The position numbers were made by a program, and so were the translations under genes. This document shows, piece by piece, positions 16,685 to 25,211 of a stretch of DNA of 64,000 bases. Below the pieces are notes generated by a model that was not told the origin of the DNA, ran no database searches, and saw only the letters and a list, made by a program, of their open reading frames with translations. The DNA is from Lachnospiraceae bacterium (GTDB lineage Bacteria > Bacillota > Clostridia > Lachnospirales > Lachnospiraceae), in the NCBI GenBank assembly GCA_017468395.1, contig JAFUIR010000018.1, positions 1 through 64,000 on the forward strand, written 5' to 3'. Numbering within the stretch: the stretch's first letter is position 1; every line of letters begins with the position of its first letter.

Positions 16685-18595
16685 ATGAAAGTACAAAAAT
16701 ATTCCGAAGGAAAAAATTATAAAGTAGTGGCGTTTTTGGTGTCTTGTTTTGCAGGGGATGAAACTGTGAGACTGATGCGTTATGCCCAAAAGGTAAGTAA
16801 GGAATACAAGTGTAAGCTTGTATTCTTTTCTACTATATCCGATTTTTATTATAATGATGTCAATGATGCCGGTGAGAAAAAGATTTTCGATGCGGTATCG
16901 GTAGAAAAGTTTGATGCTATTGTTTTGATGTCGGAATCCTTTAAAATGGATGAGGATATGAAAAAGATGGTAGAGCGTGCAGTGGCGGCAGATGTGCCGG
17001 TCTTGGCCGTGGATAAGCGTATGGAAAACTGCATCAATTTGCGCTATGATTATGGCGATTCTTTCCGCGATGTGGTGCGCCACATGATAGAATATCACGG
17101 CTACCGGGATGTGAATTTTATGGGCGGTATAAAAGGGAATGCCTATTCCGATGAACGTGAGAGGGCATATCGCGAAGTCTTGGAAGAAAATGGAATTCCG
17201 TTTGAAACTGATAGAGTGTACTATGGAGGCTTTTGGGATGAACCTACCAATGAGGCCATGAAAGCGATGATGAATGGTCCCAGACCCATGCCCAGAGCCA
17301 TTATTTGTGCCAACGACTCTATGGCCATTACAGTGTCTACGTTCTTAAAGCAACAGGGATATAAAGTGCCGGAGGAAGTGGCAGTTAGCGGATTTGATGG
17401 TATAATTTTGGAAAGGTATCACCGTCCCAGACTTACCACATCCATTACAAACTACGAGGGGCTGATGCGGGAAGTTTTTGATATTATCCAAAAGGAGACT
17501 CCGAAAGAAAAATTGGCAGACCCGGTAGTGGTTTATAATAAGATGCAAATCGGAAGTTCCTGCGGATGTAACGAATTGACACCATTAGACCCGGGCTTGG
17601 AGATGACGAATCTGAAAAACCAGTTTTATCTGGAATTGAGATTCCATGAAGCTATGAACCAGATGGTGTCCAATCAAAGCGACGAGGAAAATTGGTATAA
17701 AACAATTGAAGCAGCACCGCCTTATATGTATCTGATGGAATATAAAAGGATGTGGATATGCCTGAATGCGGAATTTCACCACTATTTGACCTCTCTGAAT
17801 TACCATAAAAAGAGAAAGAACGGAGGAAATGTTTTCAGCGATAGGATGGCTGTGTCTTATTTTGACAGTAAAGACATGAATGTAGAGCATACATTCATAG
17901 ATTTTGGAGATATTATCCCGGATTTGGCACAGCGTCTGGAGGAAGAAGAGGAGTTGTTGGTAGCGCCCCTTCATTTGAAAGGCAATGTGGTTGGATATAG
18001 CGTTGCACAGTTTGACTGCGAAGTGTTCCGTTACAACATGTATAGTTCCTTTGTGATTAACTGCAGGTACTTGTTGGAGGCGCAACAAAACAAACGGAAA
18101 CTTTTGGATGTTTATATGAAGGATTCGTTGTCCGGTCTTTACAACCGAAACGGATTTTATGATGTTATTCGGAAAATTATGGAGCGGGACAGTGAATTAG
18201 ACCTTGCCATGATTTCCATTGATATGGACCATCTGAAAATGATTAATGATACCTACGGTCATGGAGAAGGCGATGTGGCGCTGCGGCAACTGGCAAAAGT
18301 TATGAGTGACTTTTTGCGGGACGATGAACTTTGTGCCCGTATCGGTGGGGATGAATTCCTGATTGCATTTAGCGGTGAAGAGGTGGAGGATAGAGCGGAA
18401 TCTATCAAGCAGGAGATTATAATGGCATTAAAAGAATACAATGCATCTTCCGGCAAGCCCTACCCGTTGCAGGTCAGCATAGGTGTTTACAGCAACCGCA
18501 TCAAGGGACATTCCTTAGATCACTTTCTAAAAAAAGCAGATGACCTGATGTATGCAAATAAATATCTTCACCGCAAGGAAAGCGGTGTTATCTGA
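16685..18595 (+). CDS. Diguanylate cyclase with LacI-type periplasmic-binding sensor domain
   Basis: 636-residue soluble protein. Residues 12-290 are a periplasmic-binding-protein/LacI-like sensor (AIICANDSMAITVSTFLKQQG, VPEEVAVSGFDGIILERY), without the LacI DNA-binding helix-turn-helix. A middle region of about 170 residues follows, then a C-terminal GGDEF domain (DSLSGLYNRNGFYDVI; GGDEF at 554-558), so it should make c-di-GMP in response to a small ligand. The inhibitory I-site is altered to RDDE (545-548) instead of RxxD, so product inhibition may be weak. There is no signal peptide or membrane segment; the ligand would be cytosolic. It lies just upstream of spmA and the Pel-like operon, whose PelD homologue has an intact c-di-GMP site, which suggests a functional link. 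Confidence 0.9.
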   Translation: MKVQKYSEGKNYKVVAFLVSCFAGDETVRLMRYAQKVSKEYKCKLVFFSTISDFYYNDVNDAGEKKIFDAVSVEKFDAIVLMSESFKMDEDMKKMVERAVAADVPVLAVDKRMENCINLRYDYGDSFRDVVRHMIEYHGYRDVNFMGGIKGNAYSDERERAYREVLEENGIPFETDRVYYGGFWDEPTNEAMKAMMNGPRPMPRAIICANDSMAITVSTFLKQQGYKVPEEVAVSGFDGIILERYHRPRLTTSITNYEGLMREVFDIIQKETPKEKLADPVVVYNKMQIGSSCGCNELTPLDPGLEMTNLKNQFYLELRFHEAMNQMVSNQSDEENWYKTIEAAPPYMYLMEYKRMWICLNAEFHHYLTSLNYHKKRKNGGNVFSDRMAVSYFDSKDMNVEHTFIDFGDIIPDLAQRLEEEEELLVAPLHLKGNVVGYSVAQFDCEVFRYNMYSSFVINCRYLLEAQQNKRKLLDVYMKDSLSGLYNRNGFYDVIRKIMERDSELDLAMISIDMDHLKMINDTYGHGEGDVALRQLAKVMSDFLRDDELCARIGGDEFLIAFSGEEVEDRAESIKQEIIMALKEYNASSGKPYPLQVSIGVYSNRIKGHSLDHFLKKADDLMYANKYLHRKESGVI

Positions 18596-18596
18596 T

Positions 18597-18634
18597 CTCC
18601 AAATCCCATATAATTATAAAAAAGGTATTTGGAG
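18597..18634 (+). promoter_or_regulatory. Hairpin that would hide the spmA ribosome site
   Basis: CTCCAAAT (18597-18604) is the exact reverse complement of ATTTGGAG (18627-18634), whose GGAG is the only visible ribosome site of spmA (ATG 18640). CATATAAT at 18607-18614, in the loop, resembles a sigma-E or sigma-A -10; if transcription starts downstream of it the 5' arm is lost and the site is free, while read-through mRNA would be folded. Confidence 0.5.
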
Positions 18635-18639
18635 TAAAA

Positions 18640-19239
18640 ATGCTTAACTACATATGGGCAATTATGATTTTAATAGGGATACTGTATGCGACACTACAGG
18701 GCAACATCACTTCGGTGACGGAGGCAGCTTTGGACAGTGCAGGCGAGGCAGTATCCCTTTGTATTACTATGGCAGGTATTATGGCACTGTGGATGGGGCT
18801 TATGGAAATCGCCCAAAAGGCGGGAATGATTGAAAAAATGACAGCGGGCATACAGCCATTTTTGAGTTTTTTATTTCCTCGTATTCCCAAGGGGCATGTG
18901 GCCAGGGAATACATAGCCACAAATTTTATAGCAAATATTTTGGGTCTGGGCTGGGCGTGTACCCCTGCGGGGCTGAAGGCTATGGAGGCCATGGCGGAAC
19001 TGGAAAAAGAAAGAGAGAACAAAGCGTATTTGGATGGAATAGCCAGCGGGGAAATGTGCACTTTTTTGGTTATGAATATTTCTTCCCTGCAATTGATACC
19101 TATAAATATGATTGCTTATCGCAGCCAGTACGGCAGTGCAGATCCCACGGCAGTGCTTGCACCGGCCATTGTTGCAACCCTGGTCAGTACCGTTGCAGCG
19201 GTTGTGTTCTGTAAAATTATGGATATAAGACGAAAATAA
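18640..19239 (+). CDS. spmA: Spore maturation protein A
   Basis: SpmA and SpmB are membrane proteins of the nucleoside-recognition (Gate) fold needed in Bacillus for proper spore core dehydration. This 199-residue protein has the family motifs MWMGLMEIAQKAG (as LWMGLMEIAQKAG here), FPRIPKGHVAREYIATNF and LGLGWACTPAGLKAMEAM. It is normally followed at once by spmB. Here spmB lies 21.4 kb downstream and the Pel-like and peptide genes occupy the interval. Confidence 0.96.
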   Translation: MLNYIWAIMILIGILYATLQGNITSVTEAALDSAGEAVSLCITMAGIMALWMGLMEIAQKAGMIEKMTAGIQPFLSFLFPRIPKGHVAREYIATNFIANILGLGWACTPAGLKAMEAMAELEKERENKAYLDGIASGEMCTFLVMNISSLQLIPINMIAYRSQYGSADPTAVLAPAIVATLVSTVAAVVFCKIMDIRRK

Positions 19240-19282
19240 GGGAAGATTCATAAATTGTAGTACATGGGAAGTGCTCTAATAC

Positions 19283-19312
19283 TTGTTTAATAATAGAGAA
19301 GTGTTGTATAAT
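19283..19312 (+). promoter_or_regulatory. Promoter of Pel-like operon
   Basis: TTGTTT (19283-19288), 18-bp spacer and perfect -10 TATAAT (19307-19312), 35 bp before the first gene, which has AAGGAG as ribosome site. It lies in the 108-bp gap after spmA. Confidence 0.7.
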
Positions 19313-19347
19313 AAATATTCATTATTATGTCGTAAGGAGTAGAAAAT

Positions 19348-19620
19348 ATGCAACCAAATTGTGCAAGATACCAATTGAGATATGCGGCTGGTCAGTATTG
19401 GTTGCTGGACATGGAACAACAAGAATCGGAATATGTTGCCCCTATTGTTTTGAACGAAACCGGGGCGGTATTATGGAAGGCTTATGAACAGGGAAAAGAA
19501 GTTTCGCAATTAATTAATCTGCTTGTTTTGGAATATGGGGTTTCTCAAAATCAGGCAGTGACAGATATAGACATGTTTTTGGAACAACTGAGAAATCATG
19601 GAGTAATGATACAGGGGTAG
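19348..19620 (+). CDS. PqqD-like peptide-binding protein
   Basis: A 90-residue PqqD-fold protein: the beta-rich N-terminus reads out as an aligned substrate display (YWLLDMEQQESEYVAPIV), followed by the family signature LNETGAVLWKAYEQGKE, a helix with DIDMFLEQLRNHG. PqqD domains bind leader peptides for RiPP-modifying enzymes. No radical SAM or other RiPP maturase is adjacent; the only other PqqD domain is in the kinase fusion at 38860-40032. It starts the Pel-like operon, 4 bp ahead of the SDR-PelD gene, so it must be made together with polysaccharide genes. Its peptide partner is unknown; the precursor at 36637 is a candidate. Confidence 0.82.
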   Translation: MQPNCARYQLRYAAGQYWLLDMEQQESEYVAPIVLNETGAVLWKAYEQGKEVSQLINLLVLEYGVSQNQAVTDIDMFLEQLRNHGVMIQG

Positions 19621-19624
19621 GGTT

Positions 19625-21805
19625 ATGAATGTTTTATTGGTTGGCGGTGTGAGCAGCCTGCTAAATGGCATGGTGAACAAATTACATAAAGAGGGAAACA
19701 GGGTACATGTGCTGACGGGCAATCGTTTTAAGGAAAGTGGATATAGCCAGAAAGTATTTGAAAAATATTCCTTTCCTCTGGAAAGTGAAAGCCTGTTGGA
19801 AGTGTTTGAAAGTGTAAATCCGGATGTGGTTGTGGTGATGGGGGCTTTTGATACCAACTACAATTGGGATACGCCTAAGAAGGAAACTATGCGGTTTTAT
19901 GCGGGGTTATCCAATGTGCTCATGACATTTTCCCAAATGAAAAAAGGACGCCTTATCTATTTGTCTTCTGATGAGGTGTATGGCGAAATTTACAATCAGG
20001 AGATTGTTGAAGAAGAATATACTTTTGCCAAGGGATTTCATGCGGTGGCATTGGCTCAGGCAGAAGAAATGTGTGAAGGTTATCGGAGAAATAATGAACT
20101 GGACATTGTGACTCTTAGATTGGACCATCTGTATTGCATGCCGGAAAATGAAAAAGACATATACGGATGGGGGCTGAAAACATGTCTGACTGCCTTGGAA
20201 AACGGGGAAGTGACGGTTAATTCTAACCGTAAGTTTTCCATGTTGTATCAAGCGGATGCGGTGGAAGCCATATATAAGGTGGTAAATTGCACCAGTCATG
20301 AAAAGTTCATTTATCATATCTCCGATGGAAAAATGATAAGTGAGATGGATGTTGTGCAGGCAGTAAAGCAAGTTTTGGGTGAGGAACTTGAAATTATTGA
20401 TGAGCCGGACGAAGAGGAAAAATGGCAACTCCTTGCTCACGAGGCTTTCGATACGGAATTTCGCTTCTCATGCAGACACAGTATAGGGGACATCATTCCC
20501 AAGATTATGGTTTATATGAAACGGTATCGCTGGAAGTTCCAAAGCGGCTTTCGAAGAAAGAGTCTGCGGGAACGGATGGGGGAAAGAATGGGAACGGCTT
20601 TCCAGGCAATGATTCCTTTTCTGGAAAATATTATCTGTTTTATACCCTTTTATTTCCTGCATAACTATGCAGAAACCAGCGCGTATTTTTCAAATCTGGA
20701 TTTCTATTTGTTTTATGTACTTATTTTCGCCGTTGTGTATGGTCAGTTACAGGCAACTTTCTCGGCTGTGCTGGCGGTAGTCGGGTATTATTACAGTCAA
20801 TTGTACGGAAGAAATCATTTTGAGATGATACTGGATTACAACACCTACGCATGGATTGCCCAATTGTTCATTTTGGGACTGGTAGTAGGATATATGAGGG
20901 ATCAACTTCGGGTTGTGCGCGGAGAACGTGAACAGGAAATAGACTTTCTGGCCGGGCAACTGGAAGATATTCAGGATATCAATGTCAGTAACGTGCGTAT
21001 GAAGCAGGTTATGGAGACCCAGATTGTCAATCAGAATGACAGTGTCGGTACGATTTATGAAATTACCGCTAAACTGGAACAGTATGTGCCGGAGGAAGTA
21101 TTGTTCTATGCAGCGGAAATGATTATGAAACTGGTGGACAGTCAGGACGTTGCTATTTATTCCGTGTCGGGAGGCGGATATGCCAGATTGGTGTCCTCAA
21201 CATCCCAAGACGCCAGAAAACTGGGTAACTCCATAAAGTACATGGAATTGGAAGATATGTATCAGGTTCTCAAGGAGAAGAGGGTATTTATCAATAAAAA
21301 GATGGATGAGACATATCCTCATATGGCAAATGCTATTTATTCCGAGGATGCCATGCAACTGATTGTAATGGTATGGGGTATTCCCTGGGAGCGGATGACC
21401 TTGGGACAGGCTAACCGTATGGTAGTAATCAGTTATTTGATTCAGAATGCGGTGGTGCGGGCGAACAGACACATGGAAGCCTTGGAATATAAGAGATATG
21501 TTGCAGGAACCCGTATTTTGGAGACCGAGGCCTTTTATACATTGGTGCAGGCTTTCCAGAATGCCAGAAGCCGTGGGCTGACTGAGTGTTCCATCCTGAA
21601 ACTGGATGTACAACCGCAGGAGCAGGAGGAAAGTGCAGAAAAACTGCGTGGTAAATTGAGAAGCACGGACTACATAGGAAGGCTGAAGGACGGCAATTTG
21701 TATGTTTTGTTGTCCAACTCCAATGATGAGTCTGCAAAGTATGTTATTTCTAAGTTTGAGGAAATAGGCTATCAAAGTCATATACAGGAGGAAATACTGG
21801 AATGA
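19625..21805 (+). CDS. SDR epimerase-like domain fused to PelD-like c-di-GMP receptor
   Basis: 726 residues. Residues 1-300 form an extended SDR (nucleotide-sugar epimerase-like: SSDEVYGE, LRLDHLYCMPEN, ISDGKMISEMDVV), but the Rossmann loop (GGVSSLLNG) and the usual YxxxK site region are poorly kept, so catalysis is doubtful. Residues 335-430 hold about four membrane segments, then a coiled stretch, a GAF-like domain and a degenerate GGDEF domain. The GGDEF position is KDGNL (688-692), inactive, while the I-site RSTD (679-682) lies exactly five residues before it. This is the PelD pattern: an inactive cyclase that binds c-di-GMP and switches on Pel synthesis. The SDR part may stand in for the PelX/epimerase that makes UDP-GalNAc. 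ATGA overlap with the next gene. Confidence 0.88.
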   Translation: MNVLLVGGVSSLLNGMVNKLHKEGNRVHVLTGNRFKESGYSQKVFEKYSFPLESESLLEVFESVNPDVVVVMGAFDTNYNWDTPKKETMRFYAGLSNVLMTFSQMKKGRLIYLSSDEVYGEIYNQEIVEEEYTFAKGFHAVALAQAEEMCEGYRRNNELDIVTLRLDHLYCMPENEKDIYGWGLKTCLTALENGEVTVNSNRKFSMLYQADAVEAIYKVVNCTSHEKFIYHISDGKMISEMDVVQAVKQVLGEELEIIDEPDEEEKWQLLAHEAFDTEFRFSCRHSIGDIIPKIMVYMKRYRWKFQSGFRRKSLRERMGERMGTAFQAMIPFLENIICFIPFYFLHNYAETSAYFSNLDFYLFYVLIFAVVYGQLQATFSAVLAVVGYYYSQLYGRNHFEMILDYNTYAWIAQLFILGLVVGYMRDQLRVVRGEREQEIDFLAGQLEDIQDINVSNVRMKQVMETQIVNQNDSVGTIYEITAKLEQYVPEEVLFYAAEMIMKLVDSQDVAIYSVSGGGYARLVSSTSQDARKLGNSIKYMELEDMYQVLKEKRVFINKKMDETYPHMANAIYSEDAMQLIVMVWGIPWERMTLGQANRMVVISYLIQNAVVRANRHMEALEYKRYVAGTRILETEAFYTLVQAFQNARSRGLTECSILKLDVQPQEQEESAEKLRGKLRSTDYIGRLKDGNLYVLLSNSNDESAKYVISKFEEIGYQSHIQEEILE

Positions 21806-22707
21806 TGGGGGAGGTTGGAGATTTTGTCTTGCTTCTGCTTTTGAACGCACTGATAGTTTGGATATACGTAATTTGGAATGGGGTTAAAAAACGGGATAAA
21901 CGGTCTTATGTCATAAAAGCCACGGTAATGTTTATTTGTCCGGTAATAGGTCCTGCATTCTTTCTGCTGAGTCAATTGTTTTTAAGTGTGCTGTTTTCCC
22001 AGCAGGTGGATTTGGAAGACGTTATTTTCAGTAAAGAAAGAGTGAAAACCTATCAGCGTGCAGATGAAGAGCGGGAAAGCAATATGGTTTCTATCAAAGA
22101 GGCTATTGCGGTCAGTGATAAGGAAAGTTTGCGAAGTCTGATGCTCAATGTGGTAAAAGGCGACATTCAGAAGTCTCTGGGGGCTATTTCCGAGGCACTG
22201 AACAGTGAAGATACGGAGACTGCCCACTATGCGGCATCCGTGCTGCAGGAGCAACTTAATGATTTCCGAATGAGGGTTCACAAACTTTATCATGAGGTGC
22301 AAAAGACCGGGCGCAGCCAAATGGGAAAAGCGGAAGAACTTTTGGATTATATGAATCCGATTTTGGAACAAAAAGTTTTTTCGGACACAGAACAAAAATC
22401 CATGGTAGAAATTATGGATGAAGTATGTGAAACCGTGTATGAACAGGAGAAGGGGCGGCTGACGGCAGCCTATTATGAAATGATATGTATGCGTTTGTTG
22501 GAGATTGGCAATTTTGAAAGATGCAATCTTTGGTGCGACCGGGGAATGGAGTATTACCCGTATGAATTGTCCTCCTACACATGTATGCTGAAATTGTATT
22601 TTACATGTAATGACGGCGAAAAGTTTTTTGCTACTTTGGACCGGCTGAAAAAATCAGAAATTATTATTGACAGTGAAACTTTGGAATTAATCAGAACATT
22701 CAGTTAG
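21802..22707 (+). CDS. PelE-like membrane/TPR protein
   Basis: 301 residues. Two membrane helices (about 8-25 and 40-66) are followed by a cytosolic, all-helical region with TPR-like repeats. PelE in Pseudomonas and Bacillus has this build and bridges PelD to PelF and PelG. It overlaps pelD by ATGA. Identification rests on architecture and position between a PelD-like gene and the synthase genes; sequence conservation in PelE is low. Confidence 0.75.
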   Translation: MMGEVGDFVLLLLLNALIVWIYVIWNGVKKRDKRSYVIKATVMFICPVIGPAFFLLSQLFLSVLFSQQVDLEDVIFSKERVKTYQRADEERESNMVSIKEAIAVSDKESLRSLMLNVVKGDIQKSLGAISEALNSEDTETAHYAASVLQEQLNDFRMRVHKLYHEVQKTGRSQMGKAEELLDYMNPILEQKVFSDTEQKSMVEIMDEVCETVYEQEKGRLTAAYYEMICMRLLEIGNFERCNLWCDRGMEYYPYELSSYTCMLKLYFTCNDGEKFFATLDRLKKSEIIIDSETLELIRTFS

Positions 22708-22735
22708 TATGGGTATTTGGAAGGGAGGTGCCGGA

Positions 22736-25195
22736 ATGTCAATGCAAATGCTTACGATAATACAATTTGTTGTGACATCATGCTGTTACTTTTTGGTAAC
22801 CATTCTGGTTCCTGCGGCAGTACTTGGAAAAGTGCTGAAAAAGTACCGTCTGATGGAAAGACTTCTGATTTATTTTGTGGTAAGCAATTTTTACATGATG
22901 AATCTGGTGTTTATCCTGCAATTGTTGCATATTTCAAACCGGTTCACGTTGTTTGCGGGAACGGTCATTCCCGTAGGTGCGCTGTGGCTGAAAATCCATG
23001 ATATAAAGTTCCTGACATTGGTTAAAAATATGGGTCAGGGCTTAAAACGCACCATAGAAGGGAAAATGGGTATTCGCACTGCTTTATGCAGAACCGGTGA
23101 ATGGATTGTATATCTGTTTAAACAGGCTGCGGCTGCGGTAAGAAAAGTGCTGAAAGGACATTTGTGGGATGCACTTTTCATAGCGGCTCTGATTGCCATA
23201 CTTTTTTATGTGTACGGAACACATGCCATAACCCGTTTCGGATATGCGGCGTCAGATATGCCTGTACATAATTACTGGATTAATTATCTTAGTAAAAATG
23301 ACGTGTTTGTGGCAGGCGTATATCCTTTTGGATTTCACTGTATTATTTATTATTTACATATTATATTCCGGTTGGATACTTATGTGGTTTTGCGCGTGTT
23401 TGCCCTGATACAGTGCATGATAGTGCACGGCGTTCTTTTGCTTGTGTTAAAGGGCTGTTGCAAGAGTAAGTATCTTCCTTATTTGGGTGTTTTTCTTTAC
23501 GCCGGAGCGGACTGGGTAAAGGAAAACGTTTATTACAGATATTTTAGTGCGTTGCCACAGGAGTTCGGCATGATATTTGTGCTGCCTGCGGCGTATTTTG
23601 CGTTCCGTTATTTTGCCCTGACAAAAGAAGAAATGGGTGAGGAGCCCAAGGAAAAGAAAAAAGAAAAAAAAGAGCGGATAAAAGGTGCGAGGTCTTTCAA
23701 TTTCAAGGAAACGGTTAAAAAAGCTATAGGATGGTTAAAGGACAGATGGGAAAAAAGACAAGGCTCCGACTGGTATCTGTTGGGATTTGCCATGTGCTTT
23801 TCCATGACTTTGGCAATCCACTTTTATGACACTATGGCAGCAGGTATTTTTTGTGTAGCCATTGCCATAGGTTATCTGACACGGTTTATAAAAAAGAAAT
23901 ATTTTGTAACTATTGTAACTACTTGTTTTATCAGTATTGCGGTTGCAGTACTTCCCATGGCCATAGCCTATGCGACCGGAACTCCTTTGCAAAATTCATT
24001 GTACTGGGGTATGGGAATTATTAGTGGTGAAGACGGAAAGATAATCGGTCCTTCGTCAGGACAAGGTTCGGGCGGTGCATCCGGCGTTATGCCGGGAACG
24101 GGCGGTTTGCCATACGAATCTCAGGAAGGCGAAAGCCAGATGCAGGGCGCAGAAGGCGCAGCGGGGCAGCCTGGTTTGCCAAAAGAGTCTTTGGGAGAAA
24201 AGGTAAGCCGTGTAGCAGGCGAAATAAAATTTGCAGTGACGGATGTGTATGACAAAATGGTACTGAGCATTCAGGAAATCATTTTGTTAAAAGAAAAGAG
24301 TCAATTTGCACCATGGGTTTTAGGTCTGTTTGTGGCTTTATTTGTAGAAGGACTATTGTATTTGGTGCTCCAAAAGAAGGAGCGTGGCTCCATGTTTCTT
24401 TCCGTGGCTACATTTGGCGCACTGATGTCTGTTTTACAGGCATCTGCAAAAATCGGAGTTCCGTCATTGATGGATGCCAACAGGTGCGGCGTATATTATA
24501 CGTTTATGATTGGTTTGGAAGTCAGCATGGTTGTGGATGGAATGCTGGATATTCTGATAGGGAAATTGAAACAAAAATGGGTGTTAAGTGCGGTATCTTT
24601 TGCAGTACTTTCACTGTGCTGTTTCTTCTTCTGGAACTATGGCGGTATCAGGAAACCGATTTTGGCAGAGACATTGGAAACAAACGGTGCAGTGGCATGT
24701 CTTACCAATATTCTTTTGGAGGAAGAGGATTTTACATGGACTATTTGTTCGGCAAACGATGAACTTCGTATGGCGGAAGACCATGGATATCACTATGAAA
24801 TATCGGAACTTCTAAAGAAAATGGAGGGAGTGGGCAGTTTAGGTTCCCTTTATCTTCCAACGGAGACAGTTTACTTTTTTGTTGAGAAAAAGCCTCTTGA
24901 TTATCTGGTGCCCCATGAACACAGCGGGGAATATATCTCGGAAGAAGGGGCGAAGCAGGATTTTCCTTGGGTAACGGGTATCAGTCTTTATCAGGGAGAA
25001 AACCGCTGGATTTATATGTCCAAGATGTATTATTGGGCGCAGGCATTTAGGAAGGCCTACCCCAACGAGATGAAAGTTTATATGGAAACGGATGATTTCA
25101 TTTGCTATAAGTTGGAGCAGAATGTAAATCACCTTTACAATTTATGTATTGATTACGGATACAATAATGTTGCGCAGACAAGTGTGAATCAGTAA
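22736..25195 (+). CDS. Large polytopic membrane protein of the Pel-like operon
   Basis: 819 residues from ATG 22736 (GGGAGGTG 5 bp upstream). It has many membrane helices, a Lys/Glu-rich cytosolic loop at about 300-330 (EEPKEKKKEKKERIK) and a long Gly/Ser/Gln linker around 435-490 that is low complexity. Between helices is ASDMPVHNYWINYLS, an acidic extracytoplasmic motif like the first loop of GT-C glycosyltransferases, followed by YRYFSALPQEFG. A large non-membrane C-terminal domain ends the protein. No match to PelA, PelB or PelC is seen. I infer a GT-C-type transferase or polymerase/ligase-like partner, but the function is unknown. It lies 28 bp after the PelE-like gene. Confidence 0.75.
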   Translation: MSMQMLTIIQFVVTSCCYFLVTILVPAAVLGKVLKKYRLMERLLIYFVVSNFYMMNLVFILQLLHISNRFTLFAGTVIPVGALWLKIHDIKFLTLVKNMGQGLKRTIEGKMGIRTALCRTGEWIVYLFKQAAAAVRKVLKGHLWDALFIAALIAILFYVYGTHAITRFGYAASDMPVHNYWINYLSKNDVFVAGVYPFGFHCIIYYLHIIFRLDTYVVLRVFALIQCMIVHGVLLLVLKGCCKSKYLPYLGVFLYAGADWVKENVYYRYFSALPQEFGMIFVLPAAYFAFRYFALTKEEMGEEPKEKKKEKKERIKGARSFNFKETVKKAIGWLKDRWEKRQGSDWYLLGFAMCFSMTLAIHFYDTMAAGIFCVAIAIGYLTRFIKKKYFVTIVTTCFISIAVAVLPMAIAYATGTPLQNSLYWGMGIISGEDGKIIGPSSGQGSGGASGVMPGTGGLPYESQEGESQMQGAEGAAGQPGLPKESLGEKVSRVAGEIKFAVTDVYDKMVLSIQEIILLKEKSQFAPWVLGLFVALFVEGLLYLVLQKKERGSMFLSVATFGALMSVLQASAKIGVPSLMDANRCGVYYTFMIGLEVSMVVDGMLDILIGKLKQKWVLSAVSFAVLSLCCFFFWNYGGIRKPILAETLETNGAVACLTNILLEEEDFTWTICSANDELRMAEDHGYHYEISELLKKMEGVGSLGSLYLPTETVYFFVEKKPLDYLVPHEHSGEYISEEGAKQDFPWVTGISLYQGENRWIYMSKMYYWAQAFRKAYPNEMKVYMETDDFICYKLEQNVNHLYNLCIDYGYNNVAQTSVNQ

Positions 25196-25211
25196 AAGGA
25201 CGGTGTGCCCA

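Noticed and set aside
21659..21700. C-terminal domain of the SDR-PelD protein as an active diguanylate cyclase
   Set aside because: The GGDEF site reads KDGNL; catalytic residues are missing.
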